Assembly: GCF_000011005.1 (NCBI RefSeq)
Contig: NC_013665.1
Span: 744,001-808,000, forward strand
DNA length: 64,000 nt
Reading direction: 5' to 3'
Source of the DNA: Methanocella paludicola SANAE
GTDB lineage: Archaea > Halobacteriota > Methanocellia > Methanocellales > Methanocellaceae
Shown: positions 30,046 to 38,603 of the stretch, in pieces
How the letters are laid out: the number at the start of each line of letters is the position of its first letter
How positions within the stretch are numbered: position 1 is the stretch's first letter
Notes under the pieces: generated by a model
What the model was told of the DNA's origin: nothing
What the model saw: only the letters and a program-made list of their open reading frames with translations
Database searches by the model: none
Position numbers and translations under genes: made by a program

Positions 30046-31418
30046 AATCTGCTGCTTTGTGATCGCCATGCAGGGCTATTACCTTCTAATAGGCCAGTTC
30101 GCATATTATATAATAATATTTTGTATGATGACCATTTAGTCTATTATCGCATTATCTCCAAACGGACAAGCAGCATGAGGCCTGGCATACGCTAAAATAA
30201 ATGTAACTGTTCAGGTGTCTTTTTTAGTGGTTAATGATTTGTTTTTGTTGGTTTTATCTTTTGTTTGTCATGGTGTTGGAGAGGGACGTGCTTCTCGGGT
30301 TATGTCGGAATGATCCGGAGGCGGTCGTTAGGATTGCTGAGGGGCAGGATGCAAGGATTAGGGAGCTTGAGGCCCGGCTTTCGGAGTTGGAGGCCCGGCT
30401 GGGCATGAACAGTGGGAATAGTAATATGCCCCCGTCCATGGACGTGTTCGCCAAGCCGAGGAGCCTCCGGCCCAGGGGGGAGAGGCGTGTGGAGGGCCAA
30501 GTGGGCCATTCTGGCCATACCCTCTTGCAGGTTGATGATCCCGACGTGGTCATTATTCATACCGTTGATGTTTGCGATGGGCGCGGAGCGTCTTTGGTGA
30601 ACGTGCCCGCCACGATCGAGCGGAGGCAGGTCTTTTGATATTCCGCCCCTGCAGTTTGTGGTCACGGAGTACCAGGCAGAGCGGAAGCAGTGCTCCTGCT
30701 GCCGCCACTTGTCTCGGGCCGGGTTCCCTCAAGGCGTGTCACATCCGGTGCAGTACGGCCTCCGCCTGGCATCGTTGGTCGTGTACCTCAGCACGTACCA
30801 GTTGGTCCCGTACGACCGGATTAGTGAGTTGTTCAATGACCTGTTCGATCGCCCCGTGGGTAAAGGGACGCTCGTGGGGATGGTGGAATCCTGCCACACG
30901 GGGCTTGAAGGCTTCGAAGGCGTGTTGAAAGGACTCTTGAAGGGCGTGGGGGTGCTTTACACGGACGAGACGGGGTTTCGGGTATGCGGCAAGAGGCAGT
31001 GGATCCACGTGCTATGCACCAGGTACCTCACCTGGTACGGACACCATAAGCATCGGGGTTCGGGGGCAACTATAGAGCAGGGGATACTGCCAGTGTTTAA
31101 AGGCGTCTTGGTCCATGATTTCTGGAAGCCCTACTTCAAGTACGGGTGCGGGCACGTCTTATGCAACGCCCACCTGCTTCGGGAACTCCGGGGAGTCTCG
31201 GAGGCCTTCGGCCAGGAATGGGGCTGGGGGATGAGCGGGTTATTGCATGAGGTAAAAGCTAGGGTGGACGCGGCCCGGGCCTCATCTCAACCGTTGGATG
31301 GTAAGGCCATCGCGGATTATGAGTCAAGGTACACGGAGCTTATCGGGTTGGGCTTATGGGAAAACACGGGGGAGCCCGAACGTGTGGGCAAACGGGGCCC
31401 CGGAACGCAGTCAAAACG

Positions 31419-32778
31419 AGAGTGTAAATTTTTTTGTTGAGACTTCCTTTTTTCTCTTTTATTACTTTTCTCTTTTATGCGAACCGTTCTATATACATGC
31501 TTCTACTCGGTCTTTGAAGTAGACCATGAGTTGATTCATGATCGTGCCCCATTCCCTGACGGCCATTTTCCATTTCTCCGACTCGTCCATAACAATCAGG
31601 TAGAGTATTTTAAAAAGGCTGTCGTCGGTGGGGAAACTAGATTTGTTCTTGGTGATCTTTCTTATCTTCCTGTTGAAACTCTCGATGGGATTCGTCGTGT
31701 AGATAAGCCTTCTTATCTCCGGAGGATACTTGTAGAATGTTGAGAGGCAAGGCCAGTTACTTCGCCAGCTCTTTATGGCGTACGCGTACTTAGCACCCCG
31801 TTTCTCCTCTAACCGGTCCAGGGCATCAAGGCCCGCCTCCTCGCTGGGCGCCGTGTAAATTTCCTTCATGTCCTTGCAGAACGGCCTTCTGTCCTTGTAA
31901 TTCACGTACCTGGTGCTGTTACTTATCTGGTGGACGATGCACCGTTGTATTTCAGTCCTGGGGTACGCGGCATGTATGGCCTCCTCGAACCCATTGAGCC
32001 CATCAACGCTGGCGATCAAGATGTCCTTCACCCTATGGTTCCTGAGGTCGGTTAGTATGCTCATCCAGAACTTACTGCTCTCAGCCTACCCAATCCAAAT
32101 GCCCAGGACCTCCTTACACCCCTCAACCGTGATGGCATACACCAGGTAAGCCGTCTTCTTGATCACGTGGCCGTCCTGCCTCACGTTGAACATCACCCCA
32201 TCAAGGAAGATGAAAGGGTACAATGGTTGCAACGCGCGGCACTGCCACTCCCTGGCCAACGGTAGGATCTTGTCAGTAACCTTGCTAACCATCTCCGCCG
32301 ACACTTCCACACCGTACACCCTCCTCATCTGCGCCTCGATGTCCCGGTTACCCAATCCACTGGCAAACAAAGAGACGATGGTATCCTCCAACTCACTACT
32401 GATCGAGCGCTCATACTTTTTAACGATTACAGGCTCGAACTCCCCTTTCGAATCCCTGGGAACCTCCAGATTTATCTCGCCAAACTGGCTCCTAACAGTC
32501 TTCGAAGAATGACCATTCCGAGAGTTATCCGAGACCTTGCTCTTCCAATCATACTTGGAATACCCCAATGTCTGGGTCCTCTCCTCTTCCAAGGCCTCCT
32601 GCAAAACCTCCTTTATCTCCCCGATAAAAGCCTTCTCAACATCCCCGCCACGCTTCAAATCATTATCCTTAAGCCAAGCCAGGCCCTGATCTGCTCCTTC
32701 GTAAACAACTTAGACATGCTAAACCTCCTTAACACACTATTAAGTAAAAGAAGTTTCAGCAAAATCCATTACACACCC
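31419..32778 (-). mobile_element. IS256-family element
   Basis: About 1.36 kb inside the IS66 element. Imperfect terminal inverted repeats: GTGTAA then TTTTGTTGAGACTTC from 31422 on the left; GTGTAA then TTTTGCTGAAACTTC on the complement ending at 32774. Flanks GTCAAAACG (31410) and GTCCAACG (32779) could be a decayed target duplication. Exact ends are uncertain by a few bases. Confidence 0.8.
31489..32717 (-). pseudogene. IS256-type (mutator) transposase with frameshift and in-frame TAG
   Basis: Reads from ATG 32717 (MSKLFTKEQIRAWLG) with AAGGAGGT upstream. One base is missing near 32670 (TTAAGGATAATGAT), shifting into the frame with NDLKRGGDVEKAF. After FIFLDGVMF (first Asp) and VLGIWIG there is an in-frame TAG at 32086-32088 where GAG (Glu) would be expected. 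The same frame continues AESSKFWMSIL with the second Asp in IASVDGLNGF and the Glu in TTNPIESFNRKIR. Two defects make it inactive unless TAG is read through and the frameshift is a sequence error. Confidence 0.88.
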
Positions 32779-33095
32779 GTCCAACGCTAAGAACCTCCTT
32801 GACCGCTGTAAAAAGTATCGGAATGAAATTTTAGCATTCATGCACGATCCAATGGTGCCATTCGAGAACAACCAGGCCGAACGGGACATCCGCATGGTAA
32901 AAGTCCAACAAAAGATTAGCGGCACGTTCAGAAGCGAAAAAGGAGCCAAATGGTTCTGCAGAATCAGGGCGTATATATCCACCCTAAAAAAGAACAAACA
33001 ACCCATCCTAGCCTCTATCACCAACGCACTCCAAGGACACCCCTACATCCCACAAACCTCCCAATAAAACCAAAACCACAAGCTGAACAGTTACA

Positions 33096-33392
33096 AAAAA
33101 ATTAGTTAATGCAGACAGGCTCGACAACAGAAATCAATATGGGCCGTCCCGATGGCGCGAGCCCCCCTTAGGGGCGCTTAGGTCTTTTCGCATTGACCTT
33201 TCTATGGCTTACTGCACGACCGCCCCTGCCTCCGAATACCCAAAGTGGCGTCGGGCTTTGCACGAGATATTAGATTCACACCAAAATCGTACCTCACCGG
33301 CGCTGCCACGCTCGGAGTGCTTGATTTTTCGCTCATGGCATAAAATAGGGTTTTTACAATACTCTACGTGGGTTCCGTGAGGAGGAACAACA
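33096..33392. other. intergenic region with hairpin and promoter of the Gly/Trp peptide gene
   Basis: No gene recognised. A stem AGCCCCCC-TTA-GGGGCGCT with one mismatch lies at 33160-33178 and is followed by a short T-run. An AT-rich CATAAAATA near 33338 is a candidate TATA box for the gene at 33393. Confidence 0.4.
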
Positions 33393-33626
33393 ATGGACAT
33401 GAAAAAGCTAGCCATTTTCGTTCTTCTCGCATTAGCTGTACTGGTACTGGCTATCCCGGCGACCGCCTGGTGGGGCGGTCTCGGCTGGGGTGGCTGGGGT
33501 CTCGGCAGTCTCGGCTGGGGCGGTCTCGGCTGGGGCGGTCTCGGCTGGGGTGGCTGGGGCTGGCCCCTGTGGGGTGGCTGGGGCGGTCTCGGCTGCGGCA
33601 CCTGCGGCTGGGGCGGCTGGTGGTAA
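33393..33626 (+). CDS. small exported Gly/Trp-rich repeat protein
   Basis: 77 residues: a Lys-led signal peptide (residues 1-25, cleavage near PATA/WW) followed by a mature part of about 52 residues made almost only of Gly, Trp and Leu in GWGGLGWGGL-type units. It has 14 tryptophans and one CGTC cysteine pair near the end. GAGGAGG lies eight bases before the ATG, a strong sign of a real gene. The DNA shows a 15-base tandem repeat (CTCGGCTGGGGCGGT). No family is recognised. It could be an envelope-associated or self-assembling peptide; this is speculation. Confidence 0.8.
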   Translation: MDMKKLAIFVLLALAVLVLAIPATAWWGGLGWGGWGLGSLGWGGLGWGGLGWGGWGWPLWGGWGGLGCGTCGWGGWW

Positions 33627-33830
33627 GACCACTGCAAAGCCTCTCAACTGATCAGCTACGCGAGAACGACGATAAGAAGTTCAGTAGGCGTCCAGGACGC
33701 CTACGATTTTATTTTACCTGTCCCCTTACTAACCGGATGCCTACGAAACTTCTGTTCATTACAAAGCATATCTTTTTATACTATGGTCCCGCTTAATCAT
33801 GTGCAGAACCAATCTGCATGAGTAATATCA

Positions 33831-34001
33831 ATGAGAGACAGTGGATTTAGGGGTCGCCGGAACTTCGGAGGCCCAAGAGAAATGCACAAGGCAACTTGTT
33901 CTGATTGCGGTAAAGAATGCGAAGTACCCTTCCAGCCCACCGAGGGCCGCCCGGTATATTGCCAGGACTGCCTTCCCAAGCACAGGAAGCCCAGGTTCTA
34001 A
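33831..34001 (+). CDS. CxxC-x17-CxxC zinc-ribbon protein
   Basis: A 56-residue protein with a basic Gly/Arg-rich N-terminus (MRDSGFRGRRNFGGPREM) then CSDC, exactly 17 residues, and CQDC. This matches the archaeal CxxC-x17-CxxC small-protein family, including the conserved PTEGRPVYC lead-in to the second pair. The cysteines probably bind one zinc; a nucleic-acid-binding role fits the basic tail but is unproven. A TATA-like TTTTTATAC near 33775 lies upstream. Confidence 0.85.
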   Translation: MRDSGFRGRRNFGGPREMHKATCSDCGKECEVPFQPTEGRPVYCQDCLPKHRKPRF

Positions 34002-34145
34002 GGTTTTTAACCAATCTTCAGTAACATCCTTAAGTTTAAAATAATACGAAGATCGCATCTTCGTATGAACTATTTATTTTGCGTTATTTTCCTATCGTTC
34101 ATTCTTTATTCGTTTCTGTTTCTCCGCACATAAATCGTGTATGTG

Positions 34146-34153
34146 TTATATAC
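34146..34153 (+). promoter_or_regulatory. TATA box, leaderless promoter
   Basis: TTATATAC is centred 27 bases before ATG 34177, so transcription probably starts at the start codon of the following gene. Confidence 0.55.
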
Positions 34154-34176
34154 CCGGTACTAAGAATTAAACGTGT

Positions 34177-34587
34177 ATGCAGGACGTTAGCGCGGCGATA
34201 CAGGGAGGGCACGACGGCATCGAGCTAATAGACGTAGTTTTTGTGTTCTCGAACGTGAAGCTCGTCCGGGAGCTTGTGCAGGACCACATCCGCCAGCTCG
34301 AGGAGCTGGGCGACGTCAGTAAAGGCCAGACCGAGGGGATGCGGGAGATGATCATAGCAAAGCAGAAATCGCTTTACTTAAGCCTCTCTGAAGTGGAGAG
34401 GCTTCTGGAGAACATCATCGACGCCAGCATCACGCCGCAGGCCCGTTCCGAGGGCATGCATAATATTCAGCTTAATTCCGAGCAGTCGAGGGCCATGGTC
34501 GGCGCCATCGTGTTCGCGATCAACCACATGTCGAAGTTCGTGCCGGGGTCGGGCATCGGCACAGGGCTTCCCGAGTCCATCTTTTGA
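34177..34587 (+). CDS. hypothetical helical protein
   Basis: 136 residues, mostly helical, no membrane segment or signal. Charged helices (LVQDHIRQLEELGDVSKGQTEGMREMI) are followed by a serine- and leucine-rich helix and a Gly-rich end (VPGSGIGTGLPESIF). Family not recognised. Its stop overlaps the open frame of the YkgJ-type gene and the two are probably co-transcribed from the TATA box at 34146. Confidence 0.7.
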   Translation: MQDVSAAIQGGHDGIELIDVVFVFSNVKLVRELVQDHIRQLEELGDVSKGQTEGMREMIIAKQKSLYLSLSEVERLLENIIDASITPQARSEGMHNIQLNSEQSRAMVGAIVFAINHMSKFVPGSGIGTGLPESIF

Positions 34588-34625
34588 CCGAAACCGTTAT
34601 TCTTTTTGCATTGTTATGCGTGTGC

Positions 34626-34922
34626 ATGAGCGGATGCGTCCAGTGCGGCTTGTGCTGTAAGAAGTACGGTATGAGGCTCGAGGCCTCGGCGCTGGATATT
34701 GCCCGGTGGCGGCTCGACCGCAGGGACGATATTTTGGCTCACGTAGGCATCGACTTCGTCGACGGGGAAGTCTCGGGCGGGCGTCTCTGGGTGGATGAGG
34801 CCGGTAACCGTGTTAAGCAGTGCCCGTTCCTCGAATTGAGGGCCGATAACAAGTACTATTGCGGCATCCATGAGTCGAAGCCTGAGGTTTGTACCTGGCA
34901 CTATTGTGAAAAATATTTTTAA
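34626..34922 (+). CDS. YkgJ-family cysteine-cluster protein
   Basis: 98 residues. The motif CVQCGLCCKKYG at the start, then CPFLELR, YYCGIHESKPEVC and CEKYF, gives the eight-cysteine pattern of the YkgJ (zinc/iron-chelating) family. An upstream TTG at 34584 would add a hydrophobic stretch, but ATG 34626 gives the usual family start just before the first cysteines. The proteins probably bind a metal or Fe-S cluster; the substrate is unknown. Confidence 0.8.
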   Translation: MSGCVQCGLCCKKYGMRLEASALDIARWRLDRRDDILAHVGIDFVDGEVSGGRLWVDEAGNRVKQCPFLELRADNKYYCGIHESKPEVCTWHYCEKYF

Positions 34923-34979
34923 GCTAGTAGTTCCATGTTTGTGGGTAATACTTTTACATGGTATGCTTTTTGTACAATA

Positions 34980-35484
34980 GTTCGGTCGGTATCTCGAACC
35001 TCTCCAAAGGAATTAAACCACAAATTTTCTTTTTAGATTTTACTCACAAAATCTCTAAGTCTCTAGCACACCGTCAACGCACGAACTCTCGAATACACAG
35101 GGCAGTGCTCGAACGGCACTAACGCGCTAACCCGAAAAGAAAGCTCGAAAACTCGAATGCACGTTCGAAACGCTAAAAGAGATAGCACTAACATTCTAAA
35201 GCCCGGCTAAAACGCCAACGACACCAATCTATTGCATATTAACTTAATGGGGAACGACCGGGTTTTTAGAGTGTTCGTGCTATCTCGTTTAGCGCTTCAA
35301 ACGTGATTTAGAGACTTAGAGACTTCTTTTCGGGTTAGCGCGTTAGAGGCTTAGAGCACTGCCCAGAGTATTAGAGAGTTCGGGCATTGACGGTGTGCTA
35401 GAGCATTCGAGGCTTCGTGAGTAAAATCTAAAAGAAAAATTCGTGGCTTATTTCCTTTGGAGAGGTTCGAGATACCGACCGAAC
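34980..35484. repeat. 505-base imperfect palindrome between convergent genes
   Basis: Left arm 34980-35206 and right arm 35257-35484 are reverse complements with perhaps one mismatch in five, around a loop of about 50 bases. Perfect stretches include GTTCGGTCGGTATCTCGAAC at the outer ends, TCTAGCACACCGTCAA, and CGCGCTAACCCGAAAAGAA. Within the arms a TTAGAG/CTCTAA-type hexamer recurs many times. No transposase or good open frame lies inside. It sits between the stop of the YkgJ-type gene and the stop of glutamate dehydrogenase and could be a two-way terminator, a MITE-like element or a structured RNA. Confidence 0.9.
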
Positions 35485-35546
35485 AAACCAGCGCCTGCAG
35501 GAAATACGGCATGAGCTCGGGTAATAAAAAAAATTTAAATCACTCT

Positions 35547-36782
35547 TTATACGGAACGAGCCTTCATCGCCTGCACGATATTCTTGATCCCTACAAGGTA
35601 GGCAGCACGATACATATCGACCTTATAGTCCTTCGAGGCATCATTTACACTACGGAACGCCTTTTTCATGACATCCTTAAGGTTCGCCGACACTTTGGCG
35701 CCGCTCCAGCCGTACCCCTCCCGGTCCTGGGCCCACTCGAAGTAGCTCACGACGACGCCACCACCGTTAGCCAGCACATCGGGTATCACGATGATATCAC
35801 GGTCATGCAGTATCTCGCTCGCCCGCATGTCCACGGGGCCATTGGCAAGAGACAAAACCGACCGCGCATGGATCTTATCGGCGTTCGCAGCAGTGATGAC
35901 ACCCTCACGCGCCGCAGGCGCCAGCACATCCACGTCCATCTCCAGAAGCTCCTCGTTAGTGATGTCCCTGGCCTTATCAAAGCCCTTTACAGAGCCCGTC
36001 TCTTCCTTATGGTACATCAGCGCCGGTATGTTCAGGCCGCTCTCGTTATATACCCCGCCGGTGGAGTCGCTCACCGCTACCACCCTCCGGCCCTTCTCGT
36101 GCAGGATCTGGGCGATGCTCCCCCCTACGTTACCGAAGCCCTGGATGGCGAACGTGGAGCAGTCGCAGTTATGGATGCGCTTTACCTCCTCCATGACGAA
36201 GATCCCGCCCCAGGCGACCGCGGTGGTCCTGCCCTTGATGCCACCGAGCTCGACGGGCTTGCCGGTGATGATGTCAAGCTGGTGGTGGCCCACCATGCGC
36301 TCGTACTCGTCCAGCATCCAGCCGATAGCTTCGGGGGAGACGTTCATATCGGGCGCGGGGACGTCCAGCGTGGGGCCTATAACCGGGTAGATGGCCCGGA
36401 TATATCCCCGGCATACGCGCTCCAGCTCTTTCTTAGACAGGGCCTTATGGTTGGCGATTATCCCGCCTTTTGAGCCGCCGTATGGCAGCCCCAGCAGGGC
36501 GCACTTGATGGACATGAGCATGGAGAGCGCAGTGACCTCCTCCTCGGTCACGCTGCAGCCGAGGCGTATGCCGCCCTTGTAGGGGCCGAGCGCGTCATTG
36601 TGCTGGGCCCTGAGGGCCGTGATCATCCTGATGCCACCATCATCCATATGGACGGGATAGTTCACGATGAGCTTGCGCCGCGGGTAGGAGAGTATGGTCC
36701 TGTATCTTTCCTCGATGCCCGCCAGCTCACAGGAGCTCCCGATGATGTCGAGCGTACTTTTATAAAAGTCCTCATCTTTCAT
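35547..36782 (-). CDS. gdhA: glutamate dehydrogenase (Glu/Leu/Phe/Val family)
   Basis: 411 residues. Interconverts glutamate with 2-oxoglutarate and ammonia using NAD(P). Seen are the substrate site PYKGGIRLG with the nearby KCALLGLPYGGSKGG (catalytic lysine region), the APDMNVSPEAIGWMLDEY segment, and the dinucleotide-binding FAIQGFGNVGG. The length is normal for archaeal enzymes. A TATA-like TTTATATTTATAG on the minus strand about 30 bases before the ATG suggests a near-leaderless transcript. It is divergent from the threonine synthase gene. Confidence 0.92.
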   Translation of the reverse strand: MKDEDFYKSTLDIIGSSCELAGIEERYRTILSYPRRKLIVNYPVHMDDGGIRMITALRAQHNDALGPYKGGIRLGCSVTEEEVTALSMLMSIKCALLGLPYGGSKGGIIANHKALSKKELERVCRGYIRAIYPVIGPTLDVPAPDMNVSPEAIGWMLDEYERMVGHHQLDIITGKPVELGGIKGRTTAVAWGGIFVMEEVKRIHNCDCSTFAIQGFGNVGGSIAQILHEKGRRVVAVSDSTGGVYNESGLNIPALMYHKEETGSVKGFDKARDITNEELLEMDVDVLAPAAREGVITAANADKIHARSVLSLANGPVDMRASEILHDRDIIVIPDVLANGGGVVVSYFEWAQDREGYGWSGAKVSANLKDVMKKAFRSVNDASKDYKVDMYRAAYLVGIKNIVQAMKARSV

Positions 36783-36876
36783 GTGCTATGCCTTAGATAT
36801 CAGGTACGAGCTATAAATATAAAAATAATCACATTTAAAGGGAAACATTTGTTATTTATCACGACAATAGTACCGT

Positions 36877-38034
36877 ATGCACGTCAGGTACCTCCAGTGC
36901 GTCCGGTGCGGCCGCACGTACCCGAAAGGGGAGATACGCTACCGTTGCGACTGCGGGGACAGCATCGAGATCGTCTACGATTACGCTGAATTGATGGGCC
37001 ACATTAGCTGGGCAGACCTGAGGAAGCGTACGTTCTGCCACTGGCGGTACCGGGAGTTCTATCCTGAGCTGAAGAAAAAGAACATCATCTCCATGGGCGA
37101 GGGCGGCACCGGCCTCGTGCGGTCGAGGAACGTCGTGAAAAAGGCCGGGTGCAGAGAGCTTCTTTTTAAGATGGAGAGCCTGAACCCGACGGGGTCATTC
37201 AAGGACCGGGGCTCGACGGTCGAGATATCCCAGGCGAAGGCGTATGGCGCCCCGGAGCTCGTGCTCGCGTCGACCGGGAACATGGGCGCCAGCGTGGCCG
37301 CCTATACCGCCCGTGGCGGCATCGGCTGTGGCATATACGTCCCGAAGAACACGCCCCGCATCAAGCTGCTCCAGATGGAGGCACACGGGGCCGCCATAAA
37401 AAGGGTAAATGGCGACTATACGGCCGCAATGGTGGAGGCCCGTCGGCAGTTCGATGAAAACCATGTGTATCTCGCCGGCGACTACCCGTACAGGAGCGAG
37501 GGCGAAAAATCCGTAAGCTTCGAGATCGCCGACGTGCTGGGCTCCGACTACGACTATATCGCCGTGCCCGTCGGCAACGGCACGCTCCTCCACGGCATGT
37601 GGAAGGGCCTGAAGGAATTGACGCTTCTGGGCTTGATCGACCGCCTGCCGAAGATCATCGGCGTGCAGGCCGAAGGGTGTAATACCGTGGCGAAGGCTTT
37701 CATGTGCAATACGGACCGTATAGAGCCCGTTCTGCCACATACGCTCATGGATGCCGTGGCCTGTGGAGACCCGCTGGACGGGAGCTGGGCGCTGCGTGCT
37801 TTAAAGGAGTCAAAGGGCATTGCCGTCACGTGCTCGGACAATGAGGCGAGCTGTGCCCGGAATATGCTGGCCCTTGAGGAGGGCATCTTTGCCGAGCTGT
37901 CCGGTGCTTTGAGCACTGCCGGATTGATCAAGGCCTACGAGCAGGGCCAGATAGAAAATGACGCGCGAGTCGTGTCCGTCATCACCGGCCATGGGCTGAA
38001 GGAGCCTGAGGCTTTTAAGTGCCGGGTCGACTAA
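36877..38034 (+). CDS. thrC: threonine synthase
   Basis: 385 residues, PLP-dependent, converts O-phosphohomoserine to threonine. An N-terminal zinc-ribbon-like segment (CVRCGRTYPKG, YRCDCGD) is followed by the PLP lysine in NPTGSFKDRG, the phosphate loop STGNMGAS and VPVGNGTLLHG. The related cysteate synthase of methanogens has a different N-terminus, so threonine synthase is preferred. It converges with the YdeI-like gene, overlapping it by four bases at the 3' ends. Confidence 0.85.
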   Translation: MHVRYLQCVRCGRTYPKGEIRYRCDCGDSIEIVYDYAELMGHISWADLRKRTFCHWRYREFYPELKKKNIISMGEGGTGLVRSRNVVKKAGCRELLFKMESLNPTGSFKDRGSTVEISQAKAYGAPELVLASTGNMGASVAAYTARGGIGCGIYVPKNTPRIKLLQMEAHGAAIKRVNGDYTAAMVEARRQFDENHVYLAGDYPYRSEGEKSVSFEIADVLGSDYDYIAVPVGNGTLLHGMWKGLKELTLLGLIDRLPKIIGVQAEGCNTVAKAFMCNTDRIEPVLPHTLMDAVACGDPLDGSWALRALKESKGIAVTCSDNEASCARNMLALEEGIFAELSGALSTAGLIKAYEQGQIENDARVVSVITGHGLKEPEAFKCRVD

Positions 38035-38600
38035 TAGTACTTCTCGATCCCGCCATACCCGATGAGCTTATTCTTCCGTGTCATGCGAATAAAATTGTCC
38101 AGCCTCTTCGTGAACTCTTCGGGGCGCTTCCGGGCCGAATCGATGTAGGCGATACGTATCCTCTTGTATGGGTCGGAAAATCCACGATAGTTCTTCCAGG
38201 CGGTCTCGTCCTTTTGTATCGCTTCAAGAATATCCTTCGGAAAAACATAGCCTTCGTTGATGACATCCATGACGGCCTCTTCTATCGTCGGATGTAGCAG
38301 CCCATGCCGGTACAGCCAGCGCAGTCTCTCCTTATTCGCCTGGGAGTAGCTGCTTTTAGGGTTTCTGGGCGTGAATCGCTGTGCCGCACGATGCGCATCG
38401 ATCGAGCGGACCGTGCTGTCGATCCACCCAAAGCAGAGCGCCTCTTCGACCGCGTCGTTGTAGGCCAGGCGCGGCTCGCCGGAAGCTTTATCAGGGAAAA
38501 TGAGCCAGACCTCTTTCTCTTTTTTAAAATTCTCCCTCAGCCACTGGCGCCATTCCTTCCTGTCCGCCAGGTACAGGAGCCTGCTATCCTCCGCACGCAT
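38031..38600 (-). CDS. YdeI/OmpD-associated family protein
   Basis: 189 residues. The pattern EWRQWLRENFKKEKEVWLIF, then EEALCFGWIDSTVRSID and RFTPRNPKSSYSQANKER, is the YdeI/OmdA family signature, with a C-terminal OmdA-type segment (VFPKDILEAI, FSDPYKRIRIAYIDSARKRPEE). Distant bacterial members were linked to antimicrobial-peptide resistance; the archaeal role is unknown. It starts three bases after the cbiM stop and may be carried on the same transcript. Confidence 0.85.
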   Translation of the reverse strand: MRAEDSRLLYLADRKEWRQWLRENFKKEKEVWLIFPDKASGEPRLAYNDAVEEALCFGWIDSTVRSIDAHRAAQRFTPRNPKSSYSQANKERLRWLYRHGLLHPTIEEAVMDVINEGYVFPKDILEAIQKDETAWKNYRGFSDPYKRIRIAYIDSARKRPEEFTKRLDNFIRMTRKNKLIGYGGIEKYY

Positions 38601-38603
38601 AGC

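Larger units (their letters stand above)
30270..33067 (+). pseudogene. IS66-type transposase, frameshifted and split
   Basis: N-terminal part 30270-30638 starts with a coiled-coil (ARIRELEARLSELEARLG) then the MNSGNSNMPPS motif. The frame breaks at GTCTTTTGAT (30631-30639), where one extra T in a T-run separates RQVF from DIPPLQF. The middle part to about 31410 has a zinc-finger CSCC, the first catalytic Asp in YTDETGF and the second in LVHDFWKPY. The IS256 insertion interrupts it. The last part, about 32787-33067, supplies [13 protein letters not shown] and the catalytic Glu in [12 protein letters not shown]. It cannot give an active enzyme as read. Confidence 0.88.
30202..33095 (+). mobile_element. 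IS66-family element interrupted by an IS256-family element
   Basis: Terminal inverted repeats TGTAACTGTTCAG are seen at 30202-30214 and, reversed, at 33083-33095. Removing the inner element leaves about 1.5 kb encoding one IS66-type transposase. The target site is AT-rich and no clear eight-base duplication is visible. The element carries no tnpA/tnpB-type small genes, so it is of the single-transposase kind. It sits at the boundary between the surface-glycan region and the housekeeping part. Confidence 0.85.

Noticed and set aside
31410-32786. Perfect target-site duplication of the IS256 element
   Set aside because: Flanks GTCAAAACG and GTCCAACG are similar but not identical; reported only as a possible decayed duplication.
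34980-35484. tRNA-like GGTTCGA within the palindrome arms
   Set aside because: No cloverleaf or CCA-end context; the motif belongs to the long inverted repeat.
35485-35520. Possible second YkgJ-gene fragment (CRKYGM) right of the palindrome
   Set aside because: Only about 25 bases resemble the YkgJ start (CKKYGM); too short to separate from chance.
35457-36473. 338-codon plus-strand open frame opposite glutamate dehydrogenase
   Set aside because: Shadow of gdhA with low-complexity His/Asp/Arg content and no domain.
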